Positions 5,434 through 10,798 of a stretch of DNA of 10,798 nt are shown here, piece by piece (within the stretch, counting starts at the first letter, position 1; each line of letters begins with the position of its first letter). The position numbers were made by a program, and so were the translations under genes. The DNA comes from Bacteroidales bacterium. Lineage in GTDB: Bacteria > Bacteroidota > Bacteroidia > Bacteroidales > UBA7960. The stretch spans positions 1 through 10,798 of the forward strand of contig SLEW01000071.1 of assembly GCA_007124575.1 (NCBI GenBank), written 5' to 3'. A model generated the notes under the pieces. It worked only from the letters and a program-made list of their open reading frames with translations. It had not been told where the DNA came from and did not search any database.

Positions 5434-8361
5434 TACAAAGATTTTTTGTGCCTCCCGGATATCTCCGCTTATTTGCAGAACAAAGACCCCTGCTCCAATA
5501 TTTTCCAGTGGCTTGCGGTATTGTCCCCGGATAGTTATATCGCTGTTCTCCAGCAGGGTTCTGCCGGTAATATCGTGAAGTAGCAGATTGATGTTTGCAG
5601 TTCCGTGATAGTTGATGATATCAATAACCAGCTCGCCTGATGTTTGATCATAATAGATATTAATTTCTTCAGTCTGCAGGTTTGATATGTCTGTGGGTGC
5701 ATGCACTTCCAGTTCAAAACTGAAAATGTCGCTTTCCTGAAATCCGTTGTGGGCTGAAACGGGTATCTGAAGCCACCCGGTGAAGTCTGTGTCCGGTATA
5801 ACGTCCATTTCGCCGCTGACTGCATACCCCTCTCCATCATGCACTGTAAGTGTAAAATCATCAGGGTAGGCAAAAAAATCATCCTCCACATGCAGCATCT
5901 CTGGTTCAAATGTAAACGATTCTCCCTGTGTCATTTCCGCCTCTTCCTGTCCGGTGATTACCGGGGCAGGTACTTCCAGGCTGGTAATGTGTATATCGGC
6001 ATCTGCTGAGCCTATATTATCAGCAACATGGAAGGTTATGGTTTCTTCTCCTGTCCAATGGGGGTCTTCGTTGGCAATGGTAACGATCGTCTGATCCGAT
6101 ACATCGACCAGGAAGTTCTCGCTTTCGCTCCAGCTAATGGTTACTTCGCCATCAAGCTCCCAGTTCACGTGATCAGAAAAATCAAGTTCTTGTTGCTGAT
6201 GCTGGTAGAAGCTGATTTCAGACGGTGGGAAGAAGTGATAGCTCATGTCATAATCGAGGGTGAAAAGCTTGAACTCATCAAAGTAGAATCCCTCATCATT
6301 GATTATGTGGTCACTGACAAAGCGGAATTTAAGCCAAACTTCTTCCTCTCCGGCCAGATGAGACAGGTCTACCTGTTCAGGCACCCACTGGGTTTGTGAG
6401 CCGTGATAAACCGGTTGACCGGGATCCTGGTTGCTGCCTCCTGTTGCTGTATGTTCTCCGGCAAGTGGTATCCAGTTTTGTTTGTTGTCGACGGAATAGA
6501 GGAATTGGGCATAGTCCCAATTGGCTTCTATGGCGAACCGTGTATGAAATTCTGCCCAGGCCACTGTTGCTTCACCCAGGTCGAAGGGTTCATTTATGAC
6601 AATGGTTTCATGTGCGTTATTTTCGTAATTACTTCCCGGGCTGTCTGCTATGGAAGAAGGAGCTTCGTAGTAATGTTGTGTGCAGATCCCCCAGTTATCT
6701 GTTGTCCAGTTGTCGAGGTTTTCGCATGGGTCATAGAATACGATCTCGGGTTGTCCGTAATATTTGGTGATCGTGTCATTCCAGGCAAAAGTGCCGTTGT
6801 CGAGTGAAAGAATAAAGGTGATCTCTTCTCCGGTATTGATATATGGTTGGAGCTCCATGCTTATGCTTGCCGTTTCCTCATCAAGAACCTCCATATCTTC
6901 GAAGCTTACCGGCTCGCCGGCCTCAATGATGTTGTCTGAGACGGGCACGAGCGAAACGGTGTAGCTGGCCGGGCTGCTTTGTCCAAGGTTAATGATTTCG
7001 AATTCTATCTCAGCGTTTCTTTCGGCAATATAATCTCCGCTCAGGTCTGTCAGTTCGGCATATTCAAGGGCCAGCCTTGCCAGGCCCATGTTCATGTGGG
7101 TATGTCCGGCGCATATTTCTTCAATGCGGTTGACGGCAGGCCAGAACCCATCTGCCGGACTCCCTGCCTCCGGGGTAAAGGCAAATACTTTATCCTTGGT
7201 TACCTGTTCACCATAGAACCAGTCGTCGGAAACACCATTGGCATAATACCCGAGTGTTTCGTAACATGTTCCGTATACGTAACCGTTCTCCCTGGTCATA
7301 TAATCTGCATATTCGATAAAAATATCGCCGTCTGGGGTGAGCTGGTCATTATATCCCCAGGGGTATATGAGCAGGTCGCTGAATGTGTGGTTGTTGAGTG
7401 CCAGTTTAAAATCGTATGTTTCTGCCAGTTCCTTTTGCAGCTGGGTTTCTGGTTCGGAAAAGGGAGCTGTGCCGCGGTAGGTTTGCTGGGATGGGATGGA
7501 TGATGAGCCACTGTTGTCGTGGCCCCATTCGTAGCCAAAGTTTCTGTTCAGGTCCACGCCAATGCTCCCGTCGGAGTTCACGCGCATGTTTTTGCGGTGC
7601 ATCGAGCCTCCGTTGGGATGCGTGGTTTCGCATTGCACATAGCCATCGGGATTTACTACAGGCACAAAATACATCTCCATGTTGTCGATGAGGTATTGTA
7701 TCTCCGGATCATTGTCATAATTTTCGAGCAGATACCACATTTGAAAGAGCATTTGCTGAAGAGATGCGGGTTCACGTGCGTGGGTAAGTGCCGTATATAG
7801 CACTTTTGGCTTGTTCTGTTCCTCATCCGGGCTATTGGAGATGCGCACATAATAAACATTGCGGTCTTCGATAGTTGTGGTTTCACCTATGACCATTCTT
7901 TCCGAGACAAGTTCCGGAAAGAGGTCACGCATATCGTCGAGCTCATCCATGGCTTCAGCGTTGGTATGGAAGCCTCCCATGGATCCCAGGCTGAAGTTTT
8001 CCGGGGTGGGGTAGGGGGTGCCGTTATCGCGGGCGCCCATCATGCGGTTAAAGTCATCAACATCGAAATTCCTGTTGCGCTGCTGGTAATAGGTGCTCAT
8101 GTCTTCAATGAGCACTTCATAGGTGAATCCGGCATCTTTTATGGCCCTGAGCTCTGTCTCTGAATACTCGGCCACGAATGAAACACCCGGACGAAGCGTT
8201 GCAATGTCCATGGAAACACCTGTTTCCGCAATTTCTGCTACAGGTCGGCCCTGAAGGTCAACCTGTACACGATGATGTACTTCCCCGGCTGACAGGCTGG
8301 TAAAAAAAAGAATACAAATAATAAAAAACGATGAAAAGGGTCTGGCTAGATCAAAATGCAT
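5428..8361 (-). CDS. Secreted M14 zinc carboxypeptidase with T9SS sorting domain
   Basis: A 977-residue exported metallopeptidase. A signal peptide (residues 1-25, ending SLSAG) precedes a propeptide-like region (to about 120) and an M14 domain (about 125-430). Catalytic residues are visible: zinc ligands H194 and E197 (THAREP) and H325 (NNHTF), substrate-binding N272-R273 (LNRNF), Y372, and general base E398 (FTPEAG). The offset from carboxypeptidase A numbering is a steady 124-129, so the fold should be intact. D379 aligns with position 255, where Asp in carboxypeptidase B favours C-terminal Lys/Arg. After this come a CARDB-like segment (430-540), a MAM/immune-inhibitor-A-like jelly roll (546-700), two Ig/cadherin-like modules (715-890) and a type A T9SS sorting domain (about 898-977, ending AQKIFVY). 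It probably reaches the cell surface or medium and degrades peptides. It lies 56 bp downstream of msrB on the same strand. Confidence 0.94.
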   Translation of the reverse strand: MHFDLARPFSSFFIICILFFTSLSAGEVHHRVQVDLQGRPVAEIAETGVSMDIATLRPGVSFVAEYSETELRAIKDAGFTYEVLIEDMSTYYQQRNRNFDVDDFNRMMGARDNGTPYPTPENFSLGSMGGFHTNAEAMDELDDMRDLFPELVSERMVIGETTTIEDRNVYYVRISNSPDEEQNKPKVLYTALTHAREPASLQQMLFQMWYLLENYDNDPEIQYLIDNMEMYFVPVVNPDGYVQCETTHPNGGSMHRKNMRVNSDGSIGVDLNRNFGYEWGHDNSGSSSIPSQQTYRGTAPFSEPETQLQKELAETYDFKLALNNHTFSDLLIYPWGYNDQLTPDGDIFIEYADYMTRENGYVYGTCYETLGYYANGVSDDWFYGEQVTKDKVFAFTPEAGSPADGFWPAVNRIEEICAGHTHMNMGLARLALEYAELTDLSGDYIAERNAEIEFEIINLGQSSPASYTVSLVPVSDNIIEAGEPVSFEDMEVLDEETASISMELQPYINTGEEITFILSLDNGTFAWNDTITKYYGQPEIVFYDPCENLDNWTTDNWGICTQHYYEAPSSIADSPGSNYENNAHETIVINEPFDLGEATVAWAEFHTRFAIEANWDYAQFLYSVDNKQNWIPLAGEHTATGGSNQDPGQPVYHGSQTQWVPEQVDLSHLAGEEEVWLKFRFVSDHIINDEGFYFDEFKLFTLDYDMSYHFFPPSEISFYQHQQQELDFSDHVNWELDGEVTISWSESENFLVDVSDQTIVTIANEDPHWTGEETITFHVADNIGSADADIHITSLEVPAPVITGQEEAEMTQGESFTFEPEMLHVEDDFFAYPDDFTLTVHDGEGYAVSGEMDVIPDTDFTGWLQIPVSAHNGFQESDIFSFELEVHAPTDISNLQTEEINIYYDQTSGELVIDIINYHGTANINLLLHDITGRTLLENSDITIRGQYRKPLENIGAGVFVLQISGDIREAQKIFVY

Positions 8362-8403
8362 AAGAGAGGCGTTAGATTAGTAATTGTTATCTTGATGAAG
8401 CCT

Positions 8404-8436
8404 CAAATATACAAAATTCATAATATCTCCTGTAAA
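8404..8436 (-). promoter_or_regulatory. Candidate Bacteroidota-type promoter for the M14 peptidase
   Basis: On the minus strand, TATATTTG (8411-8404) matches the -7 consensus TAnnTTTG fully. A partial -33 box TTTA (8436-8433) sits 21 nt upstream, within the usual 17-23 nt spacing. Transcription would start near 8398, leaving a leader of roughly 36 nt before the ATG at 8361. The -33 box lies inside the last codons of msrB, which would let the peptidase be expressed apart from msrB. Confidence 0.42.
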
Positions 8437-9005
8437 GCCTTCTTTTCATCGACACTGGCATAGCGGTCGATATATTCCTCAACCAGCCCGGGTAGTTTGC
8501 CTCCCTTGGGGACGAAGAGCATGGCTGCGCTGTTCATGCAATATCTGAGTCCGGTGGGTGGTGGTCCGTCTTCAAAAACATGTCCGAGATGTGAGCCGCT
8601 GCTCGAATCTATGATCTCTGTGCGTATCATACCGTGGGAAGTGTCTTTACGATAGTATATGGCGTTTTCGGTGATGGGCTCAAAGAAGCTGGGCCAGCCG
8701 CAGCCGCTGTCAAATTTGGATTCAGAATAGAATAGGGGTTGACCGGTAGCAGCTGAAAAGTAAATGCCTTCCTGGTCATTGCTGTTGTATTGACCGGTAA
8801 AGGGGCGCTCGGTGCCTGCCTTGCGCAGTATATGATACTGCTCTGGTGCTAGTTGTTCTTTCCATTCGTTTTCTTTTTGGGATACCGGGTATTGCCCCGG
8901 GTCGTTCGGTTTTATGTTTACACGCATGTCTCGTTGTGTTTGTGAAGAGCTGCTGATGGCTACTGCCATTAACAGCAGAAAGTTTACATATATAAGGTGT
9001 TTCAT
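8418..9005 (-). CDS. msrB: Peptide-methionine (R)-S-oxide reductase, exported, zinc-less type
   Basis: Reduces methionine-R-sulfoxide in proteins back to methionine. The 195-residue product has an N-terminal signal peptide (MKHLIYVNFLLLMAVAISSS, no lipobox cysteine), so it likely repairs oxidised envelope proteins. The MsrB core is complete: resolving Cys C102 in SGCGWPSF, HLGHVFEDGPPPTG at 139-152 and catalytic C156 in RYCMNSAAM, with the same 54-residue spacing as in E. coli MsrB. All four structural zinc cysteines of the E. coli enzyme are replaced (S84 and T87 for the first CxxC, D133 and S136 for the second), as in other MsrB proteins that lack zinc. Recycling would need a periplasmic thioredoxin-like donor, not seen here. 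It is 105 bp downstream of the dehydrogenase gene, the spacer being filled by octamer repeats. Confidence 0.94.
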   Translation of the reverse strand: MKHLIYVNFLLLMAVAISSSSQTQRDMRVNIKPNDPGQYPVSQKENEWKEQLAPEQYHILRKAGTERPFTGQYNSNDQEGIYFSAATGQPLFYSESKFDSGCGWPSFFEPITENAIYYRKDTSHGMIRTEIIDSSSGSHLGHVFEDGPPPTGLRYCMNSAAMLFVPKGGKLPGLVEEYIDRYASVDEKKALQEIL

Positions 9006-9011
9006 CTTGAT

Positions 9012-9092
9012 GTCGAAAAATTTAAAGGACTAAATGACGAAAAGACAAAAGGTCGAAAGGTCTTAGATGCTGAAATGTTAAAAAGTCAGACG
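9012..9092. repeat. Degenerate 8-bp tandem repeat of GTC/GAC + A-rich unit
   Basis: The spacer shows GTC or GAC triplets at a regular 8-nt step: 9012, 9028, 9036, 9044, 9052 and 9060 (the 9020 unit is eroded), then, one base out of phase, GCT 9069, GTT 9077 and GTC 9085. Unit examples are GACGAAAA, GACAAAAG and GTCGAAAG. The block fills most of the space between the dehydrogenase and msrB genes. Similar AT-rich octamer strings appear again at 9820-9846. No coding meaning is apparent. Confidence 0.65.
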
Positions 9093-9110
9093 TTGCCGGG
9101 TGGTTGAAAA

Positions 9111-9806
9111 TCATCCTGTTCTGATGGAGGACATTCCTCCGTCCACATGCAATATCTGTCCTGTGATCCAGGAGGACTCTTCGCCGAGCAGGAACTTTGC
9201 CATCCGGGCGATGTCTTCCGGTTGTCCGACCCTTTTCAGGGGATGTTTGCCTGCTGCGGCCTCACGTCTTTCATCTGTGCCAAGCAACCGTTCAGCCAGA
9301 GGCGTGTCCGTCAGCGACGGGGCGATGGCATTCACCCGGATTGTGGGAGCCAGTTCTGCAGCAAGGCTTCTGACAAGACCCTCCACGGCACCTTTTGCCA
9401 TGGCCACAGAGGCATGATAAGGCATACCCTGTGTGACAGCTACTGTGCTGAACATTACCACAGAGGCAGACTCCGATGCCTTCAAAGGTTTATAAAGGGC
9501 CTGTACAACCCGGAAAGCCGAAAGGGCATTCAACTCAAAATCTTGTCGTACCTGGTCTGGTTTCAGTCCACGCACGGGTTTGAGGTTGATGCTACCGGGG
9601 CAGTATACAAGGCCGTCTATTTTCTCCGGAATACCCTTAAAGTCAAGTTCTCCGGCTATATCCAGCTCCTGCCAGATAATATTATCAGAGTCCGGCAGGT
9701 TGCCGCGCTCCCGTGAGAAGGCATAGATTTTATGCTCATTGCTGAGAATATTGGCCAGCTTCAGGCCAATTCCTGAGCTTGCTCCGATTATGGCAATGTT
9801 TTGCAT
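9111..9806 (-). CDS. SDR family oxidoreductase lacking the canonical catalytic Tyr
   Basis: A 231-residue short-chain dehydrogenase/reductase with a Rossmann fold. The cofactor glycine motif GASSGIG is at residues 8-14, and SR at about 31-32 after the second strand suggests NADP(H). The usual NAG motif is altered to CPG (VYCPGSI); N in FELNALSAF, S120 in FSTVAV and K138 in AMAKGAVEGL match tetrad members. The position four before K138, normally Tyr, is V134; the nearest Tyr is Y130. RVNAIAPSLTDTP and ITGQILHVDGG mark the substrate loop and C-terminus. From memory, related SDRs with a HASxAxAKGAVEGL segment occur widely and likewise lack this Tyr, so it is probably a subfamily trait rather than decay. 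Substrate unknown. It is upstream of msrB on the same strand and its ATG at 9806 is clear. Confidence 0.93.
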   Translation of the reverse strand: MQNIAIIGASSGIGLKLANILSNEHKIYAFSRERGNLPDSDNIIWQELDIAGELDFKGIPEKIDGLVYCPGSINLKPVRGLKPDQVRQDFELNALSAFRVVQALYKPLKASESASVVMFSTVAVTQGMPYHASVAMAKGAVEGLVRSLAAELAPTIRVNAIAPSLTDTPLAERLLGTDERREAAAGKHPLKRVGQPEDIARMAKFLLGEESSWITGQILHVDGGMSSIRTG

Positions 9807-9819
9807 CTGTTTGTTTTTT

Positions 9820-9846
9820 ATCTAAAAGTCAAAATGTCAAATGATT
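9820..9846. repeat. Second block of the 8-bp GTC/A-rich repeat
   Basis: ATC 9820, GTC 9828, GTC 9836 and ATT 9844 again recur at exactly 8-nt steps, with units such as GTCAAAAT. This block sits just upstream of the dehydrogenase start, so the gene is bracketed by the same repeat type on both sides. It would lie in the 5' leader or promoter region of the dehydrogenase. Confidence 0.55.
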
Positions 9847-10186
9847 ATGAAGGTAAATTCATTAAGAACTTAAAGGGATAAGGGGATTAAGACGATTATA
9901 TAAAATAACAAATGAGTGGCCGGAAGGTTTAGTCTGGGTGGTTCGTAAAATTTTTATGAATTAGTTTATATACTATGCTTTTAACCTGTATACACTATTG
10001 CGCAGCATCTTATTCCGCAAGCCAGAAGGAAGTTGAGAAGTGCTGATCCACCGAAGAATGTGCCCAAAACAAATAGACGAAAAATCGTCTAAAAGGACGA
10101 AAAACCGCCACAATAATCAGCCATGAATTGCTGTCACCTGCTATTTAAAATGTTTAGGGTGTTGATAATGTGAGTATTATAAGATC
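9847..10186. other. Non-coding AT-rich spacer
   Basis: No convincing gene, tRNA or mobile element is seen here. Short open stretches (for example one ending near 10091) show no recognisable protein. Visible elements are a near-palindromic AT tract around 9947-9957 and a small perfect hairpin at 10074-10091. The promoter of the dehydrogenase (minus strand) and of the outer-membrane protein gene (plus strand) should lie in or beside it, but no full TAnnTTTG match was found. Confidence 0.6.
10074..10091. repeat. Small perfect inverted repeat
   Basis: TAGACGA (10074-10080) and TCGTCTA (10085-10091) form a 7-bp stem with an AAAA loop. The following GGACGAAAAACCG repeats part of the left arm, so the site resembles the GAC/A-rich repeats nearer the dehydrogenase gene. 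There is no T-run, so a terminator role is unlikely; an operator or repeat remnant is possible. Confidence 0.4.
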
Positions 10187-10312
10187 ATGAAAACCATTGG
10201 CATATGCTTTGCTTTCCGGGTTGATGAAAATTTCAATGAAGGCAAAAATATTTCAGACGTCTTTTATCAAACGTATTTCAACAAATTTTTTAACAAAACA
10301 TTTAAATTATGA
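10187..10312 (+). CDS. Possible 41-residue small ORF overlapping the next gene
   Basis: ATG at 10187 opens a 41-codon frame (begins MKTIGICFAFRVDENF, ends NKTFKL) whose TGA at 10310-10312 overlaps the ATG of the next gene as ATGA. The product is rich in Phe, Asn and Lys, has one Cys, no recognised domain and no obvious signal peptide. Four-base overlaps often mark translational coupling, so it could be a leader peptide; it could equally be a chance frame in an AT-rich 5' leader. No clear ribosome binding site is seen. Confidence 0.22.
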   Translation: MKTIGICFAFRVDENFNEGKNISDVFYQTYFNKFFNKTFKL

Positions 10313-10798
10313 GACCAAACAGATTTCTCATTGTAGCTTTTTTAGCTTTAGCATTTATCAGGGCGCATGGTGAACAACCAGAACTGATCAATGAAGAATC
10401 CACTTTTGTAAGTTATTATGTGGAAAACCTGAATAGCAATGGTATTGAGATTGCCAATGTAAATGATATCAGTTTTTCTCTTGGTTTGCACACGGTAGCA
10501 CGATTCCAGGCTCTTTCACAGGAAAACGTGCATGTGCTTTCTGGCGAAGAGTTCCTGGAACCTGTTGAGCTGGGAGCGGGTGCTCAAACTTCATTTGCAA
10601 ATCTTGAATTCCGGATAAACCTGGATGATAATATTGTGGTTTTTTTTGATGGATTACTGGCCACACAAAGACACCCCAGCAGATGGTGGGGTGGAAATGG
10701 TTACATATACTTCCGGAGAATGCCTGAAAACTCTTTTCTTTCTGCTTTCAATGGAATATTTAATTATATCGATTTAAAGGTAGGTAATTTCTATGCCG
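10309..10798 (+). CDS. Putative outer-membrane protein, N-terminal part
   Basis: The frame is open from ATG 10309 to the window end (163 complete codons, no stop), so the 3' part is missing. A signal peptide is evident (MRPNRFLIVAFLALAFIRAHG). The mature part shows alternating beta-strand patterns (SFSLGLHTVARFQAL, TSFANLEFRINL, NIVVFFDGLLA, NGYIYFRRM, YIDLKVGNFYA), consistent with the first strands of a porin-like outer-membrane barrel in which a structural DNIVVFFDGLLAT segment precedes a LKVGNF strand. No substrate can be inferred. It may be preceded by an overlapping small ORF, and the upstream spacer is about 500 bp, so it probably begins its own transcription unit. It shows no evident close similarity to the barrel candidate at 4279. 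Confidence 0.6.
   Translation, partial: MRPNRFLIVAFLALAFIRAHGEQPELINEESTFVSYYVENLNSNGIEIANVNDISFSLGLHTVARFQALSQENVHVLSGEEFLEPVELGAGAQTSFANLEFRINLDDNIVVFFDGLLATQRHPSRWWGGNGYIYFRRMPENSFLSAFNGIFNYIDLKVGNFYA

Noticed and set aside
6979..7503. Plus-strand frame of 174 codons inside the M14 gene
   Set aside because: Antisense to the catalytic domain, whose residues are all intact; no independent support.
9017..9050. Possible msrB promoter: TTTTG, 21 nt, TAAATTTT on the minus strand
   Set aside because: It lies inside the low-complexity octamer repeat and would leave a leader of only about 5 nt, so chance is a likely explanation.
9012..9092. CRISPR-like array
   Set aside because: The repeat unit is 8 nt, without unique spacers, and no cas genes are present.
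9147..9716. Plus-strand frame of 189 codons inside the dehydrogenase gene
   Set aside because: Antisense to a conserved SDR; no recognisable domain.
9985..10091. Possible coding remnant or transposase fragment in the spacer
   Set aside because: Short basic open stretches in two frames show no recognisable protein motif, and no flanking inverted repeats or target duplications were found.

Overview
The window looks like a chromosomal segment of a Bacteroidota bacterium, plausibly a marine or salt-exposed member of the Bacteroidales/Marinilabiliales group. The strongest evidence is a secreted protease with a type IX secretion (T9SS) C-terminal sorting domain. Supporting signs are start codons without clear Shine-Dalgarno sequences, one good match to the Bacteroidota -7 promoter box, and AT-rich intergenic spacers. 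The genus assignment is inference from sequence style only.

Positions 1-2798 (+) hold a glycine betaine/proline-betaine ABC importer in the order binding protein (3' part only), ATPase, permease. A long stem-loop separates the binding-protein gene from the ATPase gene, and a strong Rho-independent terminator follows the permease. The ATPase carries two CBS domains and a markedly acidic C-terminal tail, an arrangement known from osmosensing OpuA transporters.

Positions 2797-5424 hold a divergent pair: an ESS-family (GltS-like) sodium:solute symporter on the minus strand and a signal-peptide-bearing outer-membrane beta-barrel candidate on the plus strand. The barrel ends 3 bp from a convergent 977-residue M14 zinc carboxypeptidase (minus, 5428-8361), which has intact catalytic residues, accessory beta domains and the T9SS sorting domain. 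Upstream of the protease on the same strand lie an exported methionine sulfoxide reductase B lacking the structural zinc cysteines (8418-9005) and a short-chain dehydrogenase lacking the canonical catalytic tyrosine (9111-9806).

The short-chain dehydrogenase gene is flanked on both sides by AT-rich repeats with an 8-nt period built around GTC/GAC triplets. A mostly non-coding stretch of about 500 bp follows. It ends in a possible 41-codon small ORF whose stop overlaps (ATGA) the start of a second signal-peptide-bearing probable outer-membrane protein, which runs off the window at 10798.

Functionally the region combines osmoprotectant import with envelope functions (outer-membrane barrels, secreted peptidase, periplasmic methionine repair). 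Apart from the betaine importer, nothing proves that the genes act together. I did not find a clear undescribed multi-gene system. The most unusual items are the octamer repeats around the dehydrogenase, the two residue-deficient enzymes, the intercistronic RNA structure and the overlapping small ORF.
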